64,000 bases of DNA, taken from the NCBI RefSeq assembly GCF_019459305.1, contig NZ_JAIBES010000139.1, positions 1 to 64,000 of the forward strand, written 5' to 3'. The notes under the pieces are model-generated. The model saw nothing but the letters and a program-made list of their open reading frames with translations, did no database searches and had not been told where the DNA came from. This stretch comes from Sphingopyxis sp. (GTDB lineage: Bacteria; Pseudomonadota; Alphaproteobacteria; Sphingomonadales; Sphingomonadaceae). The position numbers and the translations under genes are program-made. The first letter of the stretch is position 1, and each line of letters starts with the position of its first letter. Shown piece after piece: positions 1 through 8,596 of the stretch.

Positions 1-69
1 GCCAATGAACCCCTTACATTCCGCTTCTTGCCCTTGCGCGCCGCTGGGTTTACCGCCCGGACCATTGGC

Positions 70-102
70 GGCCCGCCCCGCGCGGGGGGGCCCTTATTAT
101 TT
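70..102 (+). terminator. GC-rich hairpin with T-rich tail upstream of trcR
   Basis: A GGCCC-rich left arm pairs with a G-run/CC right arm (about nine pairs, one mismatch, GCGC-type loop) and is followed by TTATTATTT. It ends just before the trcR ribosome binding site, so it is either the terminator of a gene left of the window or an attenuator in the trcR leader. The sequence alone does not distinguish these. Confidence 0.45.
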
Positions 103-120
103 CCGCTTGGAGAAATCGCC

Positions 121-795
121 ATGGCCACCGCCGACGCCACCCCGCTGATGCCGCATGCGACCGCCGCCTGGCTGGTCGACAATACCGGTCTGACCTTTAT
201 CCAGATCGCCGAATATTGCGGCATCCACATCCTGGAAGTGCAGGCGATCGCCGACGAGACCGCCGCGACCAAATATACCGGCCGCGATCCCGTCCGCGCG
301 CACGAACTGTCGATGGAAGAAATCGAAAAGGGTCAGAACGACCCGAACTACAAGCTCAAGATGAGCAAGCAGGCGCAGGACACGATCCGCCGCACCCGCG
401 GTCCGCGCTATACCCCGGTCAGCAAGCGCCAGGACAAGCCCGACGGCATCGCGTGGATCCTGAAGAACCACCCCGAGGTTTCGGACGGCGCGATCGGCAA
501 GCTGATCGGCACCACCCGCAACACGATCGGCGCGATCCGCGACCGCAGCCATTGGAACAGCGCCAATATCGTCGCCAAGGATCCGGTGACGCTGGGCCTG
601 TGCTCGCAGCGCGAACTCGACGCGCTGGTCGCCAAGGCGGCGAAAAAGGCAGGGATTGAAGCGCCCACCGACAACCGCTTCGAAGGCGACCGCGAAGCGT
701 TGCTCGAAGAACTGCGCGCCGAACGTACCGCCGCGAACGAAGCGCGTGCGGCCGAAGAAGCGGCTGAAACCGCAAGCGACGCGGCGGCAGACTGA
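121..795 (+). CDS. trcR: TrcR-type cell-cycle transcriptional regulator (DUF1013)
   Basis: A 224-residue protein matching the alphaproteobacterial DUF1013/TrcR family over its whole length. The family is annotated as a DNA-binding cell-cycle regulator linked to the CtrA circuit. Residues about 13-45 and 125-160 look like helical DNA-binding segments, the second around IGTTRNTIGAIRDR. The C-terminal 45 residues are Ala/Glu/Arg-rich and probably coiled. The ORF track starts at 28, but the ATG at 121 is preceded by GGAG at a good distance and gives the conserved N-terminus. It ends three bases before the next gene's GTG, suggesting co-transcription. Confidence 0.85.
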   Translation: MATADATPLMPHATAAWLVDNTGLTFIQIAEYCGIHILEVQAIADETAATKYTGRDPVRAHELSMEEIEKGQNDPNYKLKMSKQAQDTIRRTRGPRYTPVSKRQDKPDGIAWILKNHPEVSDGAIGKLIGTTRNTIGAIRDRSHWNSANIVAKDPVTLGLCSQRELDALVAKAAKKAGIEAPTDNRFEGDREALLEELRAERTAANEARAAEEAAETASDAAAD

Positions 796-798
796 CGC

Positions 799-1929
799 GT
801 GGCATCGGGGCAGGATGAAGACAATATCCCGGCAGCCAGCGGCTCGCCGGACGCCTCGCTGACCCAGGACGACAGTTTTACCGCGACCAGCCATGCCGGC
901 CTGACCTACCCGTGGGGCGACGCCGCGCCGGGGTCGGGCGAGACGATCCGCATTGCGGGTGGGATCAGCTGGGCGCGCATCCCGATGCCGGGGTCGCTGG
1001 GGCATATCAACAGCTGGCTGCTCGACGACGCGGACGATGGCGTCGCGATTGTTGATACCGGCATTTGCCTCACCATGTGTTCCGACGCGTGGAAGGCGCT
1101 CTATTCCGGGGCGCTGAACGCCAAGCGCATCACGCGGGTCATCGGCACCCACCTCCACCCCGACCATATCGGGCTGGCCGGCTGGATCGCCAAAAAGCAG
1201 GGCGTGAAGCTGTGGATGACGCGCGGCGAGATACTGACTGCGCGGGCGATCGTGGCCGATTCATCCGAAACCGCCCCCGACGAGGTGCTGGCGCAATCAC
1301 GCGCCGCAGGCTGGGACGAGGCGGCGATCGAGGCGCAGCGGTCGCGCGGCTGGAATATGTTCCAGCGGATGATCTTCACCCTGCCGCGCAGCTATGTGCG
1401 GATCGAGGATGGCGACCGGCTGGATTTTGGTGTGCATCAATGGCGCGTCGTGGTCGGGTCGGGGCATAGCCCCGAACATGCGTGTCTGTGGAACGAGCGC
1501 GAGGGCGTGCTGGTGTCGGGCGATCAGGTGCTGCCGCGGATCAGTTCGAACGTGTCGGTCAACATCACGGAACCCGACGCGGATCCGCTGGGCGAATGGC
1601 TGGCGTCGATCGACAAATTGCTCGCGACGGTTCCCGCCGACGTCATCGTCTGCCCCGCGCATGGCGAGCCGTTCAAGGGGCTCCACGTCCGGCTGATGGC
1701 GCTGCGCGACGAGCATCGCATGCGGCTCTATAATCTGGCCGAGGCCGCGGCGAAGGCGCCGATGCGCGCGGTCGACAGTTTTCCGCTGCTGTTCAACCGG
1801 CCGATCGGCGAGCATAATCAGGGGCTGGCGACCGGGGAAGCGCTGGCGCATCTGAAGCGGCTGGAGGTTGAGGGCCGGGTGCAGCGCGAGAACCGCGATG
1901 GCGTCTGGTGGTTCCACGGGGTGGCGTGA
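799..1929 (+). CDS. MBL-fold metallo-hydrolase
   Basis: A 376-residue metallo-beta-lactamase-fold hydrolase. The signature metal site HLHPDH is at about residue 115, a further His lies in SGHSPEH and an Asp in VSGDQVLP, and a late His occurs in CPAHGEP. The order is that of a dinuclear metal enzyme of the glyoxalase II/lactonase type. The C-terminal 80 residues look like a winged-helix extension common in this subgroup. It starts with GTG three bases after the trcR stop. The substrate cannot be told; a thioester or lactone is plausible. Cytoplasmic, as no signal peptide is visible. Confidence 0.85.
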   Translation: MASGQDEDNIPAASGSPDASLTQDDSFTATSHAGLTYPWGDAAPGSGETIRIAGGISWARIPMPGSLGHINSWLLDDADDGVAIVDTGICLTMCSDAWKALYSGALNAKRITRVIGTHLHPDHIGLAGWIAKKQGVKLWMTRGEILTARAIVADSSETAPDEVLAQSRAAGWDEAAIEAQRSRGWNMFQRMIFTLPRSYVRIEDGDRLDFGVHQWRVVVGSGHSPEHACLWNEREGVLVSGDQVLPRISSNVSVNITEPDADPLGEWLASIDKLLATVPADVIVCPAHGEPFKGLHVRLMALRDEHRMRLYNLAEAAAKAPMRAVDSFPLLFNRPIGEHNQGLATGEALAHLKRLEVEGRVQRENRDGVWWFHGVA

Positions 1930-2044
1930 AGCCCGCCTTGCCAATGTCGGCTTTGGCGTGGTGGGTTCAACTGGTCATCGTAACGCTTTAGTCTAGGAAG
2001 GATGGAGTGCAGGTCATGGCCGAAGCTGGTCGATAGCGGCCCCC

Positions 2045-2320
2045 TCAATCCCGCCGCTGCATGATCCAGCTAAACGCCATCGCGTTGAACATCGTGTAGA
2101 GCCCATAGAGCATCAGCGCGGTGAACCAGCCGTGCGTCGCGATCGCCATCGCGCCGACCAGCAGCAGGAATTCGAAGATGTATGTGATGTGCGGCCCCGC
2201 CTTGTCGGCGAGCGGTTTGACCATCTTCTGGATCAGCGGGTCGTCGCTTTCCATGAAGGCGCGGTGCATCGCGAAATTGCCGACGCCGGCGCAAAAAATG
2301 GCGATGAGGGCTATAACCAT
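2045..2320 (-). CDS. small membrane protein, unknown function
   Basis: A 91-residue protein with an N-terminal hydrophobic segment (about 1-18), a polar central loop containing DPLIQKMVKPLADK, and two further hydrophobic stretches (about 47-80). It is probably an inner-membrane protein with three helices. No known family was recognised. It stands alone on the minus strand between two plus-strand genes. The reading frame keeps a membrane-protein composition throughout, which supports it being real rather than a shadow. Confidence 0.65.
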   Translation of the reverse strand: MVIALIAIFCAGVGNFAMHRAFMESDDPLIQKMVKPLADKAGPHITYIFEFLLLVGAMAIATHGWFTALMLYGLYTMFNAMAFSWIMQRRD

Positions 2321-2451
2321 AGGTTTGCAAATGGGGGAGGCGGGGTGGAAATGCCAGCCTCTTTCGGGCTATAGCGAGGCATCGGACGCGCCAGGGCGGC
2401 GCCAATGATCGAACGAACCCGGCTTCTGCCTCCCCAGAGAAGGACTCTTCG

Positions 2452-3630
2452 ATGGCATCTTTCCCCCCCTCGGCGGCCATCGGCCTGCTGACCCTCGTAA
2501 TTCAGCCTGCGCACGCCGCGCAGGAACCGGCGAACCCGCCGCAGCCGAACCCCGCGCTCGCCGATCCGGTGCTGGCCAATCCGGTTCCCACCTTTCAGGT
2601 GCCGCTCGATCCGCCGTTGCCAGACGCGGTGCGCGCAATGATCGACGCCACTTTTGCAAGCGGTCAGCACGACGATGTCGAAGCCGTCGCCAAATTCGCG
2701 CGGATGACCCACCCGCGCAATGTCGGGGAAATCGACGCGATGCTGGCCTTTTATCGCAGCGGGCATCCGCCGATCGTGCCGGCCGACCCGGTGCGCAACA
2801 TGCTCGCCGCCGCGATCGCCAGCGGCAAGGATGCCGACGTCGAGGCGGTGGCCAAGCTGGCGATGGATACCCACCCCCAAGACGCGGCGGAAATCGAGGC
2901 GCGGCTGGTCGCCTATCGCGCCGAACGCCAGCGGCTGAAGGACGAAGCGGCGGCGGCGGCGCGCGCGAAGCTGGCGGCGGCCAAAATCTGGGAGAACTGG
3001 AAGGGTGAAGGCCAGATCGGCGCGTCGCAGAGCAGCGGCAACACAAAATCGGCGGGACTTAGTGCGGGGCTGGCCTTGTCGCGCCAGGGGATCGACTGGA
3101 CGCACAAATTGCGGGCGCAGGCCGATTATCAACGCACCAACGGGCGGACGTCGGTCGAACGCTATCTGGTCGAGCTTGAGCCGCAGTACCGGATCAACGA
3201 TCGCGCCTTTGGCTTTGGCTTCGGACGGTGGGAGCATGACAGGATATTGGGGTATGACACGCGCTGGAACGTGTCGGGTGGGCTAGGTTACAAGGTGATC
3301 GACGGAAAGACGATGTCGCTGAGCCTGAAGGGCGGCCCGGCGTGGCGCCAGACCGATTTCATCAGCGGCGCGCGCGACAGCGAACTGACCGCGCTGGGCG
3401 GGCTCGATTTTGGATGGCAATTGTCGCCGACCCTGCGGCTGACGCAGGTCGCCTCGACGATCATCGGTGAAGCGAACAGCTCGACCAACTCCCTGACCGC
3501 GCTCAACGCCAAGCTGAGCGGGGCGCTATCGGCGCGCATCGCCTATTCGGCGCAGATCGACACCAGCCCGCCGCCGGGCATCGAAAGCGTCGATACGCAG
3601 ACGCGGTTTACATTGGTGTACGGGTTTTAG
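2452..3630 (+). CDS. DUF481 outer-membrane beta-barrel protein with duplicated N-terminal segment
   Basis: A 392-residue exported protein. A signal peptide ends near residue 22 (PAHA). A Pro-rich stretch follows, then two similar helical segments of about 45 residues (59-104 and 113-157, each with VEAVAK and THP), a short Lys/Ala-rich helix, and a C-terminal DUF481 barrel of about 220 residues ending in Phe, as expected for outer-membrane insertion. DUF481 members such as YdiY are stress-linked outer-membrane proteins of unknown transport role. The ATG at 2452 has AGAAGGA upstream. The 3' end overlaps the convergent VOC gene by four bases. Confidence 0.8.
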   Translation: MASFPPSAAIGLLTLVIQPAHAAQEPANPPQPNPALADPVLANPVPTFQVPLDPPLPDAVRAMIDATFASGQHDDVEAVAKFARMTHPRNVGEIDAMLAFYRSGHPPIVPADPVRNMLAAAIASGKDADVEAVAKLAMDTHPQDAAEIEARLVAYRAERQRLKDEAAAAARAKLAAAKIWENWKGEGQIGASQSSGNTKSAGLSAGLALSRQGIDWTHKLRAQADYQRTNGRTSVERYLVELEPQYRINDRAFGFGFGRWEHDRILGYDTRWNVSGGLGYKVIDGKTMSLSLKGGPAWRQTDFISGARDSELTALGGLDFGWQLSPTLRLTQVASTIIGEANSSTNSLTALNAKLSGALSARIAYSAQIDTSPPPGIESVDTQTRFTLVYGF

Positions 3631-4085
3631 TCAAAGGCGTCAGCGCCGCCGATGTCCTGCCCGTCGACGAGCAAGCCACTCCCTGGGACATGGTTGAACT
3701 CGATCCGAATGCCGTCGGGGTCTTCGAACAACACCGAATAATAGCCTGGCGCCCAGGGCTCCTCCTGCGGCGGGTGAACGACTTGGATGTCGGTGCGCTT
3801 CGCCAGAAAGGCATGGACGGCATCGACTGCGGCGCGGTCGCGCATCCGGAAGCAGACGTGGTGCAGTCCCGGTGCGCCCTGGTCGAAGCGTTTGCCGACA
3901 TTCTCTGCGCTCGGGGTACGGATCCCTATCGCCGTGCGCCCACCGACGCCATAGAGCATCGCGTCGCTGTCGAGCACGAGCTTGAGGCCCAGATAGCCGA
4001 TCATGTCGCGCCAGAAGGCGGTCGAGCTGGCAAAATTCCCCGCGGTCAGGATGACATGCGCGACCCCGTTGAGGCCGCCCGTCAT
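3627..4085 (-). CDS. VOC-family (glyoxalase/dioxygenase-fold) protein
   Basis: A 152-residue vicinal-oxygen-chelate protein. Two beta-alpha-beta-beta-beta modules are visible, with His in GVAHVIL near the N-terminus, LHHVCFRM in the middle and the typical end strand DPDGIRIEFNHV carrying the Glu metal ligand. The family includes glyoxalase I, extradiol dioxygenases and antibiotic-sequestering proteins; the substrate is not apparent. Its ATG overlaps the TGA of the upstream M20 peptidase (ATGA), so the two are translationally coupled and may act on related substrates. Confidence 0.82.
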   Translation of the reverse strand: MTGGLNGVAHVILTAGNFASSTAFWRDMIGYLGLKLVLDSDAMLYGVGGRTAIGIRTPSAENVGKRFDQGAPGLHHVCFRMRDRAAVDAVHAFLAKRTDIQVVHPPQEEPWAPGYYSVLFEDPDGIRIEFNHVPGSGLLVDGQDIGGADAFD

Positions 4086-5626
4086 TTGATCGCCGCCAGC
4101 GTGTAGAGAAATTCGGCAAAGCCCATCGTCGCGTCGACCAGCCCTGCGACTTTGGGATTGGTCGAATCGATCAGATAATATTCGTCGGGGGCGTGCGCGC
4201 CCGACCCGTGGCCGATGCCGAAATGCGCCGCGGGGATAGACACCGGCGGCGCGGTGAAGGTCGCGCCCGGCCAGCTGCCCGCCATGCGCGGGTTGAGGCT
4301 GGTCGCGATGCCGAGCTGTTTGTAGGTCGCGAGTTCGGAGCGGACGAGGCGGCTGTCCTCGGCGACCTCGGTCGGGTCGTAGCCGCCCGAAACATTCACC
4401 TCGACGTCCTTGAAGCCATGTTTGTCGAGATGCGCGCGCAATTTCTGTTCGGCCTCGGCGCGGGTCTGGTCGGGGACGAGGCGGAGGTCGAGCTTGGCAA
4501 CCGCGCGGCCGGGCAGGATCGTCTTGCCGCCGGGGCCGGTGTAGCCGGCGACCAGCCCCTCGATATTCACCGTCGGTTCCTGCGCCAGCCGGATCAGGGC
4601 GTCGTCAAAGGCCAGGTTGTCGATCCAGTGGGTGACGCCGAGCGCGGCCTTTTGCTGCGCCTCGTCGCCCGCCTTCGCCGCTTCGCGGATCAGCGTCTTC
4701 TCTCGCTCGGTCAGGGGGCGGACATTTTCGAACCAGCCCTCGATCGCGGGCTTGTTGCCGTCGGGGGTGACCAAAGTCTGGAGCGCCTGGACCAGCCGCC
4801 AGGCGGGCGAATCGACCATCGCCTTCAGGCTGGAGTGGACGTCGCCCTTGGGCCCGCGGCCCCATTTTTCGCCGCTCGCGACGAGTTCGAGTTCGATGAT
4901 GCCTTTCGAGCCGAGGTTGACGGTGACGTTGCCGGTCCTGCCCTGCGAGGCGAAGGGGATGAAGATGCCTTCGCACCTCCTGAGCGCGGCGAGCACATTC
5001 GGCTTGGTGGCGATCTGGCGGAAATGCGGCGAGCCGATCTCCTCTTCGCCCTCACAGATGAGGACGATGTTGACCGGCAATTTCGCTTTGACGGCGCGGA
5101 TCGCGTGGAGGGCGGCGAGGAAGGCGGCTTCCGGTCCCTTCTGGTTTACCGCACCGCGGCCCATGATTGCCTGGCCGAAGCCGGGGCGTTCGACCATCCG
5201 CCCTTCGAGCGGCGGCGACGACCATTCGGCCGGGTCGAACTGTTTGACATCGTACATGAAATAGATGCCGAGGGTGCGTGGCGCGCCGACGTCGATCGTC
5301 CCGAACACGCCGGGATGGCCGTCGGTGGGGACAATCTCGACATTGCTGAACCCCGCGTCGCGCGCGAGTTCGGCCATATAGGCCGCGCCCTCGGCCATGT
5401 TGCGGTTTTCGGCGGCGATCGAGGGGAGCGCGATCCAGTCGCGGATGCGTTTGATCGATGCGTCCTTGCCCGCCTCGGCGGCCTTGCGGATCGCGGCGGA
5501 CTGGCTGCTCGCGGCGAGGACGGGGAGGGGGCTCATCACCGCCGCGCCCGCGCCGAGCATGGCAGCGCCGCGCAGCAGACCGCGCCGTTCGAGCATCATC
5601 TGAAAAGCCTGATCATCGTTGCGCAT
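4082..5626 (-). CDS. M20-family peptidase with Tat-like signal and atypical metal ligands
   Basis: A protein of about 514 residues of the M20 (carboxypeptidase/dipeptidase) family. An ERRGLLRGAAM segment followed by a hydrophobic stretch looks like a Tat-type export signal. The catalytic base region EGEEEIGS (about 192-199) and a C-terminal GHGSGAHAPDE are present. The first metal motif, normally His-x-Asp, reads FMYDV, and the bridging-Asp motif reads GRGAVNQKG with Asn. The ORF track starts at 5689. AAAAGGGG lies six bases before the ATG at 5626 (three before 5629), so 5626 is preferred. It is coupled by ATGA to the VOC gene. Confidence 0.83.
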   Translation of the reverse strand: MRNDDQAFQMMLERRGLLRGAAMLGAGAAVMSPLPVLAASSQSAAIRKAAEAGKDASIKRIRDWIALPSIAAENRNMAEGAAYMAELARDAGFSNVEIVPTDGHPGVFGTIDVGAPRTLGIYFMYDVKQFDPAEWSSPPLEGRMVERPGFGQAIMGRGAVNQKGPEAAFLAALHAIRAVKAKLPVNIVLICEGEEEIGSPHFRQIATKPNVLAALRRCEGIFIPFASQGRTGNVTVNLGSKGIIELELVASGEKWGRGPKGDVHSSLKAMVDSPAWRLVQALQTLVTPDGNKPAIEGWFENVRPLTEREKTLIREAAKAGDEAQQKAALGVTHWIDNLAFDDALIRLAQEPTVNIEGLVAGYTGPGGKTILPGRAVAKLDLRLVPDQTRAEAEQKLRAHLDKHGFKDVEVNVSGGYDPTEVAEDSRLVRSELATYKQLGIATSLNPRMAGSWPGATFTAPPVSIPAAHFGIGHGSGAHAPDEYYLIDSTNPKVAGLVDATMGFAEFLYTLAAIK

Positions 5627-5646
5627 CATAAACCCCTTTTTGGTTG

Positions 5647-6117
5647 TTACGGACTTTCCCAATATCCTTGCATCAATTCGCGCGACCAATCGGGTTGTCG
5701 CACATTCCCACGCGGAAGAAACTCCGCCATCACGGGCTTGATGTCGAGTACCGGCGTGCCGTCAATCGCATCGAGTCCCTCGACCTCGACATTCAGACCA
5801 TTGACTGCGACGATCCGGCAGGTGGTGAGGCCAATGCGGTTGGGGCGGTTCTTGCCGCGCTGCGCGAAAATGCCGACGAGTGGCCAGTCGGCGCGATTGC
5901 GCGGGTGACGAGCCCCGGTCTCGATCTTCGCGTCGGGCACCTTGTCAAAGAGGAAGATCACCTCGGCATGGCTGAAATCGGCGAGGCCTGCGAGCGCGTC
6001 ACCGGTGAATTTTGCGGCGTCGAGCATGATCGTCGCACGGCTTGCGCCCCAGTCGTCGTCGATCGCGTCGACGCGGCCACCACGGACATGGCCGATCGGG
6101 GTGAGGGTAAAGGTCAT
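5647..6117 (-). CDS. trmO: TrmO-like tRNA N6-threonylcarbamoyladenosine methyltransferase (TsaA/YaeB domain)
   Basis: A 156-residue single-domain protein of the UPF0066/TsaA family. TrmO uses S-adenosylmethionine to methylate t6A37 of threonine tRNA. The start TLTPIGHVR, the central FSHAEVIFLFDKV and ARHPRNRADWPLVGIFAQRG are typical of the family beta-barrel. It lacks the extra C-terminal domain of enterobacterial TrmO, as in shorter homologues. The ATG at 6117 is preceded by GGGGATATCA; the longer ORF in the track has no family similarity upstream. Substrate identity is inferred from the family. Confidence 0.75.
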   Translation of the reverse strand: MTFTLTPIGHVRGGRVDAIDDDWGASRATIMLDAAKFTGDALAGLADFSHAEVIFLFDKVPDAKIETGARHPRNRADWPLVGIFAQRGKNRPNRIGLTTCRIVAVNGLNVEVEGLDAIDGTPVLDIKPVMAEFLPRGNVRQPDWSRELMQGYWESP

Positions 6118-6184
6118 TGATATCCCCTGCTGCGTTGACGCTGATGGCGCAGCGCGCCTAGCCTTGCAAGGAAGGAGAGGGGCC

Positions 6185-6994
6185 ATGGACTTTCGAGGCA
6201 AGAGCGTCGTCATAACTGGCGGCGCGACTGGGATTGGTTTTGCGCTCGCGAAACGGATCGGCGCCAATGGCGCGCGGATCATCCTGTTCGAACCGCGCGA
6301 GAAGAAGCTGGCCGAAGCGGTCGGTGCGCTGGGCGCGCTCGGGATCGATGCAAGCTCGTTCGCAGGCGACGTCACCGACGGAGCGTCCGTCGAAGCTCTT
6401 GCCGATTTCGCCTGGCGTCAACATGGCCGCGCCGACGTGATCATCGCCAACGCCGGAGTGGGCGGCATCCGCACCGAGATACTCGACACCGACGATGACG
6501 CGGCGCGCGCGCTGATGGAAGTGAATGTCTGGGGCGTGTGGAATTGCATCCGAACCTTCGGGCGGCGCTTTCGCGACGACGCACGGCCGTCGGCGATCTA
6601 TGCGACGGCGTCGGAGAATGGCCTGTTTAACGCTGTGCGCCGGAATGGCGGCATCTATGTCGCGAGCAAACACGCGGTGGTCGGCCTGATGGACACGCTG
6701 CGCAATGAGGCTCCGGCAACGATCGAGGTGGCGGTGATCATCCCTGGTTGGGTCAAGTCCGACATGACGCGCCATGCCGACGCCGCGATGGACGCCGATA
6801 TCTTTGCGAACCGCATCGTGCCGCAAATGGAGGCGGGGCAATTCTACCTCGTCAGCCACCCCTACAATGTCGTGCGGATGGAAGAGCGCTGGGCCGAGGC
6901 ATATGCGGCCTTTGCCAGCTATGCGCCGCGCGAGCCCGGCGACGAGGCGATGGACGTCGCGCTGTTCGTCGAACGGATGCGTGCCGAACGCTGA
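6185..6994 (+). CDS. SDR-family NAD(P)-dependent oxidoreductase
   Basis: A 269-residue classical short-chain dehydrogenase. The nucleotide motif TGGATGIG is at 11-18, NAG at 89-91, the structural Asn at 114, catalytic Ser at 143, and the Tyr-x3-Lys pair at 158/162 (YVASK). There is no membrane segment or signal. The start at 6185 follows GGAAGGAGAG. It is divergent from trmO with a 67-base gap that must hold both promoters. The substrate cannot be inferred. Confidence 0.87.
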   Translation: MDFRGKSVVITGGATGIGFALAKRIGANGARIILFEPREKKLAEAVGALGALGIDASSFAGDVTDGASVEALADFAWRQHGRADVIIANAGVGGIRTEILDTDDDAARALMEVNVWGVWNCIRTFGRRFRDDARPSAIYATASENGLFNAVRRNGGIYVASKHAVVGLMDTLRNEAPATIEVAVIIPGWVKSDMTRHADAAMDADIFANRIVPQMEAGQFYLVSHPYNVVRMEERWAEAYAAFASYAPREPGDEAMDVALFVERMRAER

Positions 6995-7000
6995 CGTCGG

Positions 7001-8524
7001 CTACGCCTTCTCGAGCAGCCCCTCGTCCCTGATCCGCTTTTGCCACAGCTTCGGCGCGTTGACGTGGACGTTTTGGCCTTCGCTGTCGACCGCGACCGTT
7101 ACCGGGAAATCCTGCACCTCGAACTCGTAGATCGCTTCCATGCCGAGATCGGCAAAACCGACGACCTCGCTGCCCTTGATCGCCCGCGACACGAGGTACG
7201 CGGCGCCGCCGACGGCCATCAGATAGGCGCTCTTGTGCTTGGCGATCGATTGCGTCGCGGCCGGGCCGCGTTCGGCCTTGCCGACGCAAGCGAGCAGGCC
7301 TTGGTCCAGCATCATGTCCATGAACTTGTCCATGCGCGTGGCGGTAGTCGGGCCGGCGGGGCCGACGATTTCCTCGCCGACCGGATCGACCGGGCCGACA
7401 TAATAGATGACGCGGTCGCGGAAGCTGACGGGCAGCTCTTCGCCCTTGGCGAGCATCTCGGCGATGCGCTTGTGCGCGGCGTCGCGGCCGGTGAGCATCT
7501 TGCCGTTGAGAAGGAGTCGGTCGCCCTGTTTCCAGCTCGCGACGACGTCCGGGGTCAGTGTGTCCAGGTCGACGCGGATCGCGGCCTGGTCGGGTTTCCA
7601 GTCGATCTGCGGGTAATCGGAGAGCACCGGCGGTTCGAGGAAGGCCGGGCCGCTGCCGTCGAGCGTCACATGCGCGTGGCGGGTCGCGGCGCAGTTCGGG
7701 ATCATCGCGACGGGCTTCGACGCGGCGTGGGTCGGCCAGTCGGCGATCTTGACGTCGAGCACGGTAGCGAGGCCGCCCAATCCCTGCGCGCCGATACCGA
7801 GCGCGTTGACCTTTTCATAAAGCTCGATGCGCAGCTCTTCGGTCGGGTTCGACGGCCCGCGCGCGAGCAGTTCGGTCATGTCGATCGGGTCCATCAGCGA
7901 TTGCTTGGCGAGCAGCATCGCCTTTTCGGCGGTGCCGCCGATGCCGATGCCCAGCATCCCGGGCGGGCACCAGCCGGCGCCCATCTGCGGCACCATTTCG
8001 AGCACCCAGTCGACGATGCTGTCGGACGGGTTCATCATCTTGAACTTCGACTTATTCTCGCTGCCGCCGCCTTTCGCGGCAACGTCGATCACGACCTTGT
8101 TGCCGGGGACCATCTCAACATTGAGAACCGAGGGGGTGTTGTCCTTGGTGTTGACGCGACTGAACGCGGGGTCGGCGAGGATCGAGGCGCGGAGCTTGTT
8201 TTCGGGGTGGAGATAGGCGCGGCGCACGCCTTCATCGACGACCTGTTGCAGGCTGCGCGGGCTGTCGAGGCGGCAGTCCATGCCCCATTTGATAAAAACG
8301 GTGACGATGCCGGTGTCCTGACAGATCGGGCGATGCCCCTCGGCGCACATGCGGCTGTTCGACAGAATCTGGGCCATCGCATCCTTGGCGGCGGGCGAGA
8401 CCTCGCGCTCATAGGCGGCGGCGAGTGCGCGGATATAGTCCATCGGGTGGAAATAGCTGATGTACTGGAGCGCGTCGGCGATGGTTTCGACCAAATCGTC
8501 CTCGCGAATGATGACGCTATTCAT
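7001..8524 (-). CDS. fumA: class I (iron-sulfur) fumarate hydratase
   Basis: A 507-residue enzyme interconverting fumarate and malate in the TCA cycle. It is the oxygen-sensitive [4Fe-4S] type with both the alpha region (about 1-290) and beta region (about 300-507) on one chain. Cluster cysteines are visible at C68 (ICQDTG), C186 (GWCPPG) and C278 (NCAATRH). The beta part carries GPTTATRMDKF. Length matches the fused single-chain FumA/FumB form. It is monocistronic, with its stop seven bases from the convergent SDR gene. Confidence 0.92.
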   Translation of the reverse strand: MNSVIIREDDLVETIADALQYISYFHPMDYIRALAAAYEREVSPAAKDAMAQILSNSRMCAEGHRPICQDTGIVTVFIKWGMDCRLDSPRSLQQVVDEGVRRAYLHPENKLRASILADPAFSRVNTKDNTPSVLNVEMVPGNKVVIDVAAKGGGSENKSKFKMMNPSDSIVDWVLEMVPQMGAGWCPPGMLGIGIGGTAEKAMLLAKQSLMDPIDMTELLARGPSNPTEELRIELYEKVNALGIGAQGLGGLATVLDVKIADWPTHAASKPVAMIPNCAATRHAHVTLDGSGPAFLEPPVLSDYPQIDWKPDQAAIRVDLDTLTPDVVASWKQGDRLLLNGKMLTGRDAAHKRIAEMLAKGEELPVSFRDRVIYYVGPVDPVGEEIVGPAGPTTATRMDKFMDMMLDQGLLACVGKAERGPAATQSIAKHKSAYLMAVGGAAYLVSRAIKGSEVVGFADLGMEAIYEFEVQDFPVTVAVDSEGQNVHVNAPKLWQKRIRDEGLLEKA

Positions 8525-8596
8525 GGGTGCAGCCTTTCGCCCTGTTTGCGGGATTCGGGGTTTCCCTAGACCCGCATCGCCGGAGTGGGAAGGGGG

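Noticed and set aside
4193-5908. 571-codon plus-strand ORF opposite the M20 peptidase
   Set aside because: Antisense shadow; the minus strand has a recognised family, signal peptide and ribosome site.
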